The notes: a model not told the origin generated them from the sequence alone. Positions 1-8,429 are shown, counted from the stretch's first letter. The stretch: 64,000 nt of DNA from Oceanospirillum maris DSM 6286 (GCF_000422865.1 NZ_KE383936.1:284456-348455); one strand, 5' to 3'. Numbers and translations: made by a program.

Positions 1-434
1 CAACGGTAGCCCACCATGATGAGGACTAATAGAGTACCGCCCCAGATAACCGCCAGATCATTTCTACCTACGGCCAGAATATCGCCGAATAGATACGCCA
101 TTAGGTCGATTCGTATCCCGTCGAGGAAAGAAACGGCCACCAAGCCAACCGCCAGAGCCGAGTGCGCCATCACCCCCAGCAGAGTATCCATGGCATAATT
201 GCGGCCACTAAGCATGGAGACGGTAACAGCCATTAATAGCGAAATCAGTAATACCCCAGCAAAAATAGGCGTTGACAGCGTTAACGAAAGGGCAACTCCC
301 AGCATCGCTGCGTGGGCTGTGGCATCGCCAAAGTAAGCCATACGCCGCCATACGACAAAGCAACCAAGGGGGGCTGCCGCTAGAGAAACTCCGATACCTG
401 CCAGCGCTGCTCGAACCATAAAGTCATCTAGCAC
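1..434 (-). CDS. znuB: Zinc ABC transporter permease ZnuB (partial, 3' end outside window)
   Basis: Inner-membrane permease of the high-affinity zinc importer, working with ZnuC (ATPase) and ZnuA (periplasmic binding protein). Only about 144 N-terminal codons are present; the gene runs off the left edge. I place the start at a GTG (432-434 on the reverse strand) because it follows an AGGAGGT ribosome site by five bases and gives an N-terminus beginning MLDDFMVRAALAGIG, followed by PLGCFVVWRRMAYFGDAT, typical of ZnuB/ABC-3 permeases. The start overlaps the znuC stop by 11 bases, so translation is probably coupled. The frame contains no stop in the visible part. Identification is firm for an ABC-3 family metal permease; zinc specificity follows from znuC, znuA and the Zur-like site. 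Confidence 0.9.
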   Translation of the reverse strand, partial: MLDDFMVRAALAGIGVSLAAAPLGCFVVWRRMAYFGDATAHAAMLGVALSLTLSTPIFAGVLLISLLMAVTVSMLSGRNYAMDTLLGVMAHSALAVGLVAVSFLDGIRIDLMAYLFGDILAVGRNDLAVIWGGTLLVLIMVGYR

Positions 435-1176
435 GTGTGACCTCCTGAGAGTTTTGAGAAGACCCCTGAGAGTTTTGGGAATGATGATGATGCCGGTAAA
501 GTGCTAGCGTATCGGCGTCATCCTCCAAACCAAATAACGCCCTAAAGATATCGGAGTTACCCACTTCCTCTGGTTTGCCCTGGCAGCAAATACAGCCATT
601 AAGACAGATGACTTGTTCTGACTGACGCATCACGACCTGAAGGTCATGGCTGACCAGTACAATAGCGCAGTTTAGTGTCTGACGCAGATGGTCAAGTTGT
701 CGGTAAAAATCTGCTGTACCTTTGCGGTCTAGCCCCTGAGTGGGCTCATCGAGCAGTAACAGATTCGGGTTCGTTAACAGTGCTCGGGCCAGCAGCACCC
801 GTTGTAATTGTCCACCAGAAAGGCTGTTCAGTTGCTGCGGCATAAGCTCCGGCACGCCAGCATCGGCCATCGCACTCTGCATCCGTTTTGCGGATATTTT
901 ATGTGGTAATTGTAGAAAGCGTTTCACCGTGATGGGCAGGGTTACGTCGATATGCAGGCGCTGAGGGACATAGCCGATAGAAAGCTCAGGCGCTCTGATA
1001 ATCAGGCCTTTAGCTGGCGGTAGTGAGCCGATCAGGGTTTTCAGCAGCGTTGATTTTCCAGAGCCATTTGGGCCGATAACGGTGAGGATCTGACCTTTTT
1101 CAACCTGCAGATTAATCCCCTTCAGGATTGTTTTTTTGCCAATCCGAACGTCAAGATCACGAGCTTCGATTAGCAT
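424..1176 (-). CDS. znuC: Zinc ABC transporter ATP-binding protein ZnuC
   Basis: Cytoplasmic ATPase (250 aa) that drives zinc import. Walker A GPNGSGKST lies at residues 35-43, Q-loop Q72, signature LSGGQ at 119-123, Walker B LLLLDEP at 139-145 and the switch His at 177, so the nucleotide site is complete. After about residue 225 comes a hydrophilic tail with four consecutive His followed by two QNSQ units; the QNSQ pair is encoded by an exact 13-base direct repeat (444-456 and 465-477 on the plus strand, 21 bases apart). Some ZnuC proteins have His-rich tails, which may sense or buffer zinc; here that is inference. The gene is divergent from znuA and precedes znuB with overlap. Confidence 0.95.
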   Translation of the reverse strand: MLIEARDLDVRIGKKTILKGINLQVEKGQILTVIGPNGSGKSTLLKTLIGSLPPAKGLIIRAPELSIGYVPQRLHIDVTLPITVKRFLQLPHKISAKRMQSAMADAGVPELMPQQLNSLSGGQLQRVLLARALLTNPNLLLLDEPTQGLDRKGTADFYRQLDHLRQTLNCAIVLVSHDLQVVMRQSEQVICLNGCICCQGKPEEVGNSDIFRALFGLEDDADTLALYRHHHHSQNSQGSSQNSQEVTRAR

Positions 1177-1264
1177 TTAGAAATCCTTTTGGATATATGC
1201 CTAACGGCCTGGTTAGGTGCGCTCTTAATCAATGAATTATCACCATTTGGTTTTTAATTTTAAA

Positions 1265-1282
1265 GTTATGTTATAACATAAC
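1265..1282. promoter_or_regulatory. Zur box (perfect 18-bp palindrome) between znuC and znuA
   Basis: The sequence GTTATGTTATAACATAAC is a perfect inverted repeat and matches the core of the known gammaproteobacterial Zur operator (ATGTTATA-N-TATAACAT type). It lies in the 160-base gap between the divergent znuC and znuA starts; a TAGAAT hexamer at 1286-1291 could be the znuA -10, which would put the palindrome inside the promoter. Zinc-loaded Zur would therefore shut off both znuCB and znuA-folE2. No zur gene is in the window. Confidence 0.85.
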
Positions 1283-1336
1283 ATGTAGAATTTCACGTTT
1301 TAACTCCCAACACACTTCACCGGAGATATTTTACCG

Positions 1337-2392
1337 ATGCGCCGCTCATCTTTTATCGCTGGCCTTTTTATGGGGCTTTTACCGCTTATACCATTTAATA
1401 GCAGTTGGGCTTCAGCCCCGAAAGTTGTTGTTGATATTGCCCCTCTGCATTCCCTTGTGACCCAGGTGATGGCCGGTGTCGGTCAGCCAACGCTGCTAGT
1501 ACCGTCGGAAGCTTCCCCGCACCGTTACGCGCTCAAGCCTTCGCAGGCTGGTGCGTTATCAGAGGCCGATACTGTATTTTGGATCAGCGAGGATCTGACT
1601 CCTTGGTTAGAGCATTCGCTAGATAATTTAGCGCCTTCAGCGCATAAGGTAGAGCTGCTGGAGCGTTCTGAAACCATCCGTCATGAATTCAGAAAAGGCG
1701 CGACCTTCGAAGCCCATGATCACCATGACGAGAATGAACATCACGGAGAAGATGATCATGATGATGAGAGTAAGCATCACGGTGAACATAATGATGACCA
1801 TCATGAAGCCAGTGCCCATCATGATGATCATGAGGAAAGAGATGAGGCCCATCATGATGAGCATCACCACGGTCAGTACGATCCCCATGCCTGGCTCGAT
1901 CCTCTTAATGCTAAAGCTTGGGCAAATATTATCGCCGGTGAACTGGCTAAGACAGACCCTGAACATGCAGGTATTTATCAAGCTAATGCCAGAAAACTGA
2001 ATAGTTCACTGGATCAGTTGATGGATGAGCTTAATGCTCGTGCTGAAAAGCTAGAGGGTATTCACTTTATTGTTTTTCATGATGCGTATCAGTACTTTGA
2101 GCGCCGCTTTGGACTAATGGCTGCAGGAGCGATCTCCCTGTCTGATGCCTCAGATCCTAGCCCGGCTCGGATTCGTGAAATTCAGAAGAGAGTTGCGGAT
2201 TGGCAGGTACAGTGCGCTTTTACGGAACCTCAATATAACCCTCGGATGCTAAATACTGTTTTTGAAGGCTCTGTTGTAAAAACAACCGGCGTGATGGACC
2301 CACTTGGTGTTGATATTAATGATCCTGCAGAGCATTACATTAAGCTATTAACACGGCTAATGGCCTCGCTTGAACAGTGCCAATCTCAATAA
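1337..2392 (+). CDS. znuA: Zinc-binding periplasmic protein ZnuA
   Basis: Substrate-binding lipocalin-unrelated cluster 9 (TroA-like) protein, 351 aa, that captures Zn2+ in the periplasm and hands it to ZnuB. A signal peptide covers about residues 1-26 (basic start, hydrophobic core, SWASA end). Family marks visible are the IAPLHSLV segment, SPHRYALKPSQ (a His ligand near 62), DPHAWLDP at 182-189 and FHDAYQYFERRFGL. Between the first two ligand regions, residues about 127-178 form a very His/Asp/Glu-rich loop, the charged mobile loop typical of zinc (rather than manganese) ZnuA proteins. folE2 follows after 25 bases without a terminator, so the two are probably one zinc-starvation operon. Confidence 0.95.
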   Translation: MRRSSFIAGLFMGLLPLIPFNSSWASAPKVVVDIAPLHSLVTQVMAGVGQPTLLVPSEASPHRYALKPSQAGALSEADTVFWISEDLTPWLEHSLDNLAPSAHKVELLERSETIRHEFRKGATFEAHDHHDENEHHGEDDHDDESKHHGEHNDDHHEASAHHDDHEERDEAHHDEHHHGQYDPHAWLDPLNAKAWANIIAGELAKTDPEHAGIYQANARKLNSSLDQLMDELNARAEKLEGIHFIVFHDAYQYFERRFGLMAAGAISLSDASDPSPARIREIQKRVADWQVQCAFTEPQYNPRMLNTVFEGSVVKTTGVMDPLGVDINDPAEHYIKLLTRLMASLEQCQSQ

Positions 2393-2417
2393 CTTCTTTT
2401 AATACACAAGGCATAAC

Positions 2418-3314
2418 ATGAATCAACAACTGCCCGATGTGGCCCGTTACCAGGTTTCAAATATACACACGCCACTGGAATGGGTTGGTATGAGTGGTAT
2501 TGATATCCTATTGAACCTTTCTGAGCCGGTGCCTTTGGCACCGATCCATGCTTCCGTTGATGCTCAGGTTAATCTCCCTGATGTAACCGTGAAGGGGATT
2601 CATATGTCACGTATTTACCGGATGCTAGATACTTTGTCACAACGGCATAGCGTAACGCCGGAAGACTTGGGAGTATTGCTAGGACAGATGGTTGATAGTC
2701 ATCATGACTGTGGCACTGACAGTGCCCGAATGGTTCTTGAGTTCAAAATACTAGCTCGGCGACCAGCACTAAGCTCTCCTAGATTGGCAGGCTGGAAAGC
2801 CTATCCCGTCAAGGTGGAAGCTCTTTTGCAACAGGGGAATTTACGGCTTAATACATCTGTTCAAGTTGAATACTCCTCCACTTGTCCCTGCTCTGCAGCT
2901 TTGGCGCGTCAATTAATTGCTAGAAACTTTAGGGAACATTTTACAGAGGTTAATCCAACGGTTGACGGGGTATCAGATTGGCTAGAACAGCATGCTACCT
3001 ATGCGACACCCCATAGTCAGCGCAGTATTGCCTCCGTACAGGTGGCTTTAGATCATGCCGCTAGTGATTTTGGCCTGATGCCCTTAATTGACTGTGTTGA
3101 ACAGGCGCTAACAACGCCGGTACAAACCGCAGTGAAACGCGCGGATGAACAGGCCTTTGCTCTTCTAAACGGGCAGAACTTGATGTATGTGGAAGATGCT
3201 GCCCGTCGTGTACAAAAAGCACTTGCTGACGGTTATAGAGGGTTTGATGTAAAGATTAGACATTTGGAAAGCTTGCATTCCCATGATGCCGTGGCCTCAG
3301 TCTCCGTTGCTTGA
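2418..3314 (+). CDS. folE2: GTP cyclohydrolase FolE2 (type IB)
   Basis: Cytoplasmic enzyme (298 aa) converting GTP to 7,8-dihydroneopterin triphosphate, the first step to tetrahydrofolate. Unlike FolE1 it does not depend strictly on zinc. The STCPCSAALARQ segment (Cys 156 and 158) carries the conserved Cys of the FolE2 active site, and SHHDCGTDSARMVLEF near 94-109 is also characteristic. Its position directly behind znuA and the Zur-like site fits the known pattern in which Zur derepresses FolE2 as a zinc-sparing stand-in when zinc is scarce. The 3' end overlaps the convergent methyltransferase gene by 18 bases. Confidence 0.95.
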   Translation: MNQQLPDVARYQVSNIHTPLEWVGMSGIDILLNLSEPVPLAPIHASVDAQVNLPDVTVKGIHMSRIYRMLDTLSQRHSVTPEDLGVLLGQMVDSHHDCGTDSARMVLEFKILARRPALSSPRLAGWKAYPVKVEALLQQGNLRLNTSVQVEYSSTCPCSAALARQLIARNFREHFTEVNPTVDGVSDWLEQHATYATPHSQRSIASVQVALDHAASDFGLMPLIDCVEQALTTPVQTAVKRADEQAFALLNGQNLMYVEDAARRVQKALADGYRGFDVKIRHLESLHSHDAVASVSVA

Positions 3315-3902
3315 TGTGACTGGTCGCCCCAGTTGATATTGGTAAACCTTTGTTCGGTACAAGTCTGTTAACTGTTCCTGAGACTGGGGTTGGCGGCCAG
3401 GCAGTGCAAAGTAGATGCTAATTAATTGTTGTTGATACTCTGATGGAACGCTGGTCAGTTTATGATTGAGTTTTTGCATTCCCTCGGGGTGTAGGTAGCA
3501 GACGAGTACATCTGCTGTTGAGAGATCCTGTTTTAAAAAATCAGCTCGGATAAAATACAGATTTTTTAGCCCCATTACCCGTGCCGCTAGGGTGCTGAAC
3601 AGCCAGGGTAGTCGCGATAGTTCGAAGCCTACGATCTTATCCTCTGGAAAATGGCGCGCTAGTTTAAAGGCTAGATTGCCCCAGCCGGAACCGCAGTCGA
3701 TTAGCTGCCGTTTTGATGATGTTAAAGCATTACTTTGGCGTAGAAGACGCACCACCTGACGATGCGCCTTACGGGAGCTGGGCATTGGTGATATACCGGT
3801 GCGCAACGTGCCTATTAAAATGCTCATTAACGCGATTATGACCAGTAACACGGGGATTATCGACAGGTATTGCCCACTCAACTCCACGAATAATTGATCC
3901 AT
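3297..3902 (-). CDS. Membrane-anchored class I SAM-dependent methyltransferase
   Basis: A 201-residue protein with one N-terminal hydrophobic helix (about 14-33) followed by a methyltransferase core: motif I is LIDCGSGWGNLAFKLA (about 67-82), and GFELSRLP and RADFL follow as the expected acidic and Asp positions. The substrate is unknown. The ATG follows the mnmC stop codon with no gap (TGA then ATG), so the two genes are translationally coupled and likely co-transcribed. The substrate cannot be deduced; a role linked to tRNA modification would be only a guess from the neighbour. The last 18 bases overlap folE2 on the other strand. Confidence 0.7.
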   Translation of the reverse strand: MDQLFVELSGQYLSIIPVLLVIIALMSILIGTLRTGISPMPSSRKAHRQVVRLLRQSNALTSSKRQLIDCGSGWGNLAFKLARHFPEDKIVGFELSRLPWLFSTLAARVMGLKNLYFIRADFLKQDLSTADVLVCYLHPEGMQKLNHKLTSVPSEYQQQLISIYFALPGRQPQSQEQLTDLYRTKVYQYQLGRPVTSSNGD

Positions 3903-6038
3903 TCATAGCCTGCTTTTAATCAGGCCGCGAATAATAAAACGACTGGGTTGTAAGGCGTTAATCAGATCTCGTTCTAATGGCATCGGTTGACCGGCGATAT
4001 ATCCGGTGATCACTTCCGCACAAATAGGCGCGCTGGCTAAGCCTCGGGAGCCGTGTCCGGTATTCAGGTATAAGCCTGAATGATAAGTCGGTTCTGCGTC
4101 GGGGATTTTAGTGGCATCGTGACGTAATCGATCAAAGCGTTCTAGCATCTTATCGTAAACAGGGGCGGGGCCTGCCAAGGGAACATAATCTGGGCTGGCG
4201 CAACGAAAGCCTACTTTACCTGATAGTGTTTCGCTATCCACACCGCTACGGTTCAACTGTTCAGCAAACTCTGGCATGGCCTCTGCCATTAGCTCCAGAT
4301 TGTGTTGTTGATCGCTGCGTCTTAATTCGGTCTCCTCATCTCTCAGGTTAAAGCTAGCACCTAAGCAGAGCGTGTTATCAAAGGATGGCGCAATATAACC
4401 CTCGTGACAGACTACGGCTTTTAGCGCCGGTGTCTGTGCTTTTGTTTGCAGATAGGTGGTCTGTCCGCGAATGGCTTTGGTGGGTAGCCAGTGGGTTTGT
4501 TCAAAGTGCTTTGCGCTAGCGGCACAGGCGATTACCACCTGATCCGCATCGAGGAGTACTGCACCGTTTTTATCCTGTAGTGACCACCCGTTATCGGTGG
4601 GCTGCAGTTTATCCACAAACTGGCCTGTTACCTGTTTGATATTGTCGTGTTGGCTTAGTTGTTGGCACAGTTGGTTTGGGCGCGCCCAACCGGCCTGAGG
4701 AAACCAAAGACCGCTTTGGTGCAAGGTTGTGCCGCTTAGCTTAGATGCCTGCTCTGCTGTAACCGCCTTTAGCAGTGTTTCAGGGAAATCGTTACGCTCG
4801 ATAAAGCTCTTTTGGCGCTTCACCTCTTTTTCCGTATGAGCCAGTTGCAGAACACCGCAGGCCTGCCAGATCAGCTCTTTAAAATGGGTGTTGCTAAGCT
4901 GGTTTTGAAACTCTGTTATCTGGTTTTGAAGACTCATAAAATAATGGCGAGAGAACTCAAACCCGCTGAGATAAAAGCGACTGTGTGCCGAAGGTTCTGT
5001 GCCGAGTTTGATATAAAGCACGCCTTGACGATTCCCGGAGCCTTCCTGACCAACCTGATCATGTTGGTCAATCAGTGTGACGTTAAAGCCCTGTTTCGCT
5101 AACGCTTGAGCGGTGGTCGTGCCTGCAATACCGGCACCAATAACAGCAATATGTTGTTGGTTGCTGGTTGATGCCATCGGAGGTGAGTCGTGACAGAGTT
5201 CTTGGGGTTTAAACCACGGAGTTTTCTGCCAAGGCTGTGCCAGTGGCAGAGCTTCCACAGGAACAACATCCGGCGCAGGGTTGATCGTTTGTACCGCTTG
5301 GCCTTTTGCATCAAGAACCAGTTCACCACAGACCATATGGCGCTTGCGGCCAAAGCCTTTTACCTTTTTGACATCAAAGCCTGCGGCTTTCAGACCATTG
5401 CGCACAATTCCAGCCGCAGTAAAGGTCGCGATAGTCGTACCGTGACCACTTAGGCGGCGAATAGCCTGAAACAGTGTTGGTGTCCACATCTCAGGGTTTT
5501 TGGCCGGTGCAAAGCCATCCAAGAACCAAGCATCAACCTTTGCTTCAAGATTGGTAAAACAGTCACCGGCATCACCCTGCAGCAGGGTTAGCTGTACGCG
5601 CCCTTGATTAAAATGACGACGGTGAAACCCTGGGATTGGCAGTGGATAAGCGGCAATCAGTTGGTCCGCTAAAGGCTTTAGCTCTGGCCAGAGGGCAAGT
5701 GACTGCTCAAGGTCAGCAATATTTAGGGGAAACTTCTCCACAGAAACAAAATGGAGGCGGGCATCAGCAGGGGCGTTCTGTAAAAAAGCCTGCCAGACAC
5801 AGAGAAAGTTAAGGCCGGTGCCAAAGCCTGTTTCTGCAATAACAAAGGGGCGTTGGTTGGCACCGAGCTCTTGCCAGCGCTGCGGCAGGCGATTGTGCTG
5901 TAGGAAAACATAGCGAGTTTCATCCAAGCCGCTGGCCTTGGAAAAGTAAACATCATCAAAGGCTTGCGAGATGGGGCGCTGCTCTTCATCCCAGTTCAGT
6001 TCAGCTTGATTCAAAGTTTGGTAGCGGTTGTTGTCCAT
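3903..6038 (-). CDS. mnmC: Bifunctional tRNA mnm5s2U biosynthesis protein MnmC
   Basis: Two-domain cytoplasmic enzyme (711 aa with this start) that completes 5-methylaminomethyl-2-thiouridine at the wobble position of certain tRNAs. The N-terminal MnmD methyltransferase half shows ETGFGTGLNFL near residue 69 and DAWFLDGFAPAKNPEMW near 170-185. The C-terminal FAD-dependent MnmC1 half begins near 300 with VIGAGIAGTTTAQALAKQG and ends with NTGHGSRGLASAP. It removes the carboxymethyl group of cmnm5U. I prefer the ATG at 6038 (GGA eight bases upstream) to the in-frame TTG at 6050. Full length, with the usual domain order. Confidence 0.93.
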   Translation of the reverse strand: MDNNRYQTLNQAELNWDEEQRPISQAFDDVYFSKASGLDETRYVFLQHNRLPQRWQELGANQRPFVIAETGFGTGLNFLCVWQAFLQNAPADARLHFVSVEKFPLNIADLEQSLALWPELKPLADQLIAAYPLPIPGFHRRHFNQGRVQLTLLQGDAGDCFTNLEAKVDAWFLDGFAPAKNPEMWTPTLFQAIRRLSGHGTTIATFTAAGIVRNGLKAAGFDVKKVKGFGRKRHMVCGELVLDAKGQAVQTINPAPDVVPVEALPLAQPWQKTPWFKPQELCHDSPPMASTSNQQHIAVIGAGIAGTTTAQALAKQGFNVTLIDQHDQVGQEGSGNRQGVLYIKLGTEPSAHSRFYLSGFEFSRHYFMSLQNQITEFQNQLSNTHFKELIWQACGVLQLAHTEKEVKRQKSFIERNDFPETLLKAVTAEQASKLSGTTLHQSGLWFPQAGWARPNQLCQQLSQHDNIKQVTGQFVDKLQPTDNGWSLQDKNGAVLLDADQVVIACAASAKHFEQTHWLPTKAIRGQTTYLQTKAQTPALKAVVCHEGYIAPSFDNTLCLGASFNLRDEETELRRSDQQHNLELMAEAMPEFAEQLNRSGVDSETLSGKVGFRCASPDYVPLAGPAPVYDKMLERFDRLRHDATKIPDAEPTYHSGLYLNTGHGSRGLASAPICAEVITGYIAGQPMPLERDLINALQPSRFIIRGLIKSRL

Positions 6039-6372
6039 TCTGTTTTCCAAGAAAGTTCGAGGGCGTATTTTTAATTCTGTGCTGTGATTCTAATGCATGG
6101 CTAAAGCGTGTTTATTCTTAGGTTTCGTAAGGGATTGATTAAAAAATAGTCAATTTGAGACTCTGCTATGCCGCATACGCCTTTGCGCTGCTTGTCCTGT
6201 ATAGATCCACAAAGTTATCCACAGAAATTGTTAGAAAGTTAAAAATTGTTAGAAATTCATAAGGTTATAGCAAAGGCTAGGAGCGCAAAAACGGGCGCAA
6301 AATGCAAACCCGTTTTTGAATTTTCTGGTTTTTTAAGCAAAGCTGACCGGTGTGCAATTTTTATGTTAGGCG
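6039..6372. other. 334-bp intergenic region with a perfect DnaA box and 13-mer repeats
   Basis: No coding signal was seen. It contains TTATCCACA at 6215-6223, identical to the consensus DnaA box, followed directly by two exact copies of AAATTGTTAGAAA (6225-6237 and 6243-6255) in AT-rich DNA, then a symmetrical terminator hairpin. The promoter of mnmC on the minus strand must lie here, so DnaA could act on it. A single consensus box is not evidence of an origin. Confidence 0.5.
6287..6317 (-). terminator. Symmetrical intrinsic terminator after yciI
   Basis: AAAAACGGG (6287-6295) pairs with CCCGTTTTT (6309-6317). Flanking A and T runs let it work in either direction; it lies downstream of the minus-strand yciI and upstream of mnmC. 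Confidence 0.75.
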
Positions 6373-6672
6373 TTACGGTAGCACTTTACGGAATGGCTTA
6401 ACGGTCACTTTTTCGTAAACACCTGCGGCGAAATAAGGATCAGCATTCGCCCAGGTTTGAGCGGCTTCTAAGGAATCAAATTCAGCCACCACAAGACTGC
6501 CGGTAAAGCCTGCTTCGCCGGGGTCATTGCTGTCGATGGCGGGATGGGGCCCTGCCAGAATAAGACGACCTTCTTCCTGAAGCTTCTGCAGGCGCGCAAG
6601 GTGCTCTGAGCGTACTTCTAACCGTTGAGCCAGAGTGCCTTCTTTATCTTGGCAAATAAAGGCATAAAGCAT
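6373..6672 (-). CDS. yciI: YciI family protein
   Basis: A 99-residue single-domain protein of the YciI/ferredoxin-like fold. The start [12 protein letters not shown], the R-S-E-H-L-A-R-L segment and [17 protein letters not shown] are the family's recognisable blocks, including the conserved His and Asp thought to form a small active-site pocket. The biochemical role of YciI proteins is not settled. It lies downstream of yciB in the same orientation (69-base gap), the common arrangement in gammaproteobacteria, and may be co-transcribed with it. Confidence 0.88.
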   Translation of the reverse strand: MLYAFICQDKEGTLAQRLEVRSEHLARLQKLQEEGRLILAGPHPAIDSNDPGEAGFTGSLVVAEFDSLEAAQTWANADPYFAAGVYEKVTVKPFRKVLP

Positions 6673-6741
6673 AATGTATTCCTCTCATGTATGGGTTAGG
6701 AAAATATATTGGTTAGGCTTTCTTGTTCAGTGTTCTAGTTT

Positions 6742-7332
6742 TTAGTTAGCTTTATCAATATTGACCTTGCTGTCAGTTTTGCTATCCACTTCGCTCTCTG
6801 GCTCCGTTTTAATATGTTTGGCCAGCCAAATACCTTGCGCGACAATAAAGACTAAGGTTAAACCTAGCATGCCGAACAGTTTAAAGTTGACCCATGCTTC
6901 TTCACTATAAAAGCTGAAAACAGCAATATTAAGTCCGCCCATAGCAATAAAGAAGATAATCCAATAGGCGTTTAGTGCCTTCCACTGAGGGCTAGGAAGG
7001 TCTATCTGGCTTTCCATCATGCGCTGAATCAAAGGCTTGTTGCCGATGACATAGCTGCCTAAAAAGGCGGCAGCAAAAAGCCAGTTCACAACCGTCGGCT
7101 TCCACTGGATAAAGGTTTTATCCTGTAAAATAACCGTGGCACCACCCATTACGATAATCAGCACGAGTGTGACAATGTGCATCTTTTCGATCTTGCGGGT
7201 TTTGAACCAAACGATGGCTATTTGAATAATGGTAGCGGGGATTAACACCGCCGTGGCGAGGATCATATCCTTGGTGTAGTGGTATACGCCGAAGAAGATC
7301 GCAATTGGGAAAAAATCTAAGAGTAATTTCAT
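6742..7332 (-). CDS. yciB: Inner-membrane-spanning protein YciB (septation protein A / IspZ)
   Basis: Polytopic inner-membrane protein of 196 residues with about five hydrophobic helices and the family start MKLLLDFFPIAIFFGVYHYTKD. FIQWKPTVVNWLFAAAFLGS and the ETWVNFK-like EEAWVNFKLFG segment near the end are also diagnostic. YciB is linked to cell-envelope synthesis and septation in enterobacteria and Shigella. The C-terminal tail is hydrophilic and Asp/Lys-rich (about residues 175-196), longer than in E. coli. It sits upstream of yciI and is divergent from the PHP gene across a 198-base gap. Confidence 0.93.
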   Translation of the reverse strand: MKLLLDFFPIAIFFGVYHYTKDMILATAVLIPATIIQIAIVWFKTRKIEKMHIVTLVLIIVMGGATVILQDKTFIQWKPTVVNWLFAAAFLGSYVIGNKPLIQRMMESQIDLPSPQWKALNAYWIIFFIAMGGLNIAVFSFYSEEAWVNFKLFGMLGLTLVFIVAQGIWLAKHIKTEPESEVDSKTDSKVNIDKAN

Positions 7333-7530
7333 GGTGTTATAGACGTTAGTCTTTCATACTCGGTTAATAAGGGTTGATGTTTTGGCAATCTTCGCACGTT
7401 GGACTGTTATTTTACAGTGATGCCCCCAAATAACTGCCCCGTCCTGAGTGGGTAATATTTTTATGAGATAAGCTATTCACGGTAAGATGGCCGGAATAGG
7501 TTTGAGTGTTTTTTCTGAAAAAGGTTTTCC

Positions 7531-8427
7531 ATGAACGCATATTGGTCTGGGTTTGATCTACACAGTCACTCGACATGCTCCGATGGGCGCTTAACCCCAG
7601 AGGCTTTAGTGCAGTTGGCCGCTAGTGAAGGTGTGCATACCTTATCGTTGACCGATCACGATACGGTACAGGGAATCCCCAGAGCACAGGTAGCCGCCAA
7701 AGAGGCTGGTATTGACCTAATTGCCGGTGTTGAAATATCCACCACCTGGAGTGGCTGTAATGTACATATTGTAGGGCTGAATCTGGATATTGAGCATCCG
7801 GTTTTAATGGCAGGACTTAAAGAGCAGCAATTGGCCAGACGGCAACGAGCAGAGATTATCGCAGAGAAGCTTAGCCATCTTGGGGTGGAAGACTTTTTGG
7901 CGAAAGTAGAAGCCAAAGCTAATGGTGCGGAATTAGGCCGACCTCACTTTGCTCAGGTTTTGGTGGATGAAGGTGTCGTTGCAACCATGCCAGAGGCCTT
8001 TAAGAAATACTTAGGTGCGGGTAAAAAAGGTGATGTAAAAAGTTTATGGCCCACCATTGAAACCGCGGTTAACTGGATTAACGCTGCTGGTGGTATTGCC
8101 GTTGTGGCCCATCCTTTGCATTATAAAATGACCAATATGAAACGCCGTGCGCTGCTTAAAAGTTTTAAAGATGCTGGAGGGCAGGCGATGGAGGTTGTAT
8201 CGGGCGCACAGCAGTCCCGAGATCAAACTAATTATATGGCGCTGCTGGCTAAAGAGTATGGTTTAGCTGCCAGTGCTGGTAGTGATTTTCACTTTCCTAG
8301 TCAGTGGCAAAAGCCTGGTAAAGTGAATCACCTGCCAGAAACGGTTCAGCCGGTATGGCTGCTTTGGCAAGATGATAACGACGCTGCTAAAGAAAAAGAA
8401 ACAAAAGAATCTATTACGAGGATGTAG
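7531..8427 (+). CDS. rnm: PHP-domain phosphoesterase / 5'-3' exoribonuclease (RNase AM, TrpH/YciV family)
   Basis: A 298-residue PHP-domain hydrolase. DLHSHSTCSDG places the first metal ligands at His11 and His13; SLTDHDTV (near 39-46), GVEIST, VVAHPLHY and SAGSDFHFP supply the rest of the metal cluster. The E. coli relative acts on 3',5'-nucleotide bisphosphates and matures the 5' ends of 5S and 23S rRNA. The yciO stop-start neighbour follows after two bases, so the two are translationally linked, as in E. coli. The symbol is by family; activity is not shown here. Confidence 0.88.
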   Translation: MNAYWSGFDLHSHSTCSDGRLTPEALVQLAASEGVHTLSLTDHDTVQGIPRAQVAAKEAGIDLIAGVEISTTWSGCNVHIVGLNLDIEHPVLMAGLKEQQLARRQRAEIIAEKLSHLGVEDFLAKVEAKANGAELGRPHFAQVLVDEGVVATMPEAFKKYLGAGKKGDVKSLWPTIETAVNWINAAGGIAVVAHPLHYKMTNMKRRALLKSFKDAGGQAMEVVSGAQQSRDQTNYMALLAKEYGLAASAGSDFHFPSQWQKPGKVNHLPETVQPVWLLWQDDNDAAKEKETKESITRM

Positions 8428-8429
8428 CT

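Noticed and set aside
16-198. 60-codon plus-strand frame at the left edge
   Set aside because: It lies antisense within znuB, whose minus-strand frame has clear family sequence and a strong ribosome site.
1637-2000. Met-rich frames on both strands inside znuA (114 and 105 codons)
   Set aside because: They are shadows of the His-rich znuA loop; the repetitive CATCATGATGAT-like codons avoid stops in every frame.
6180-6260. Replication origin from the DnaA box and AT-rich repeats
   Set aside because: Only one consensus box, no cluster, and no dnaA/dnaN/gidA-type neighbours.
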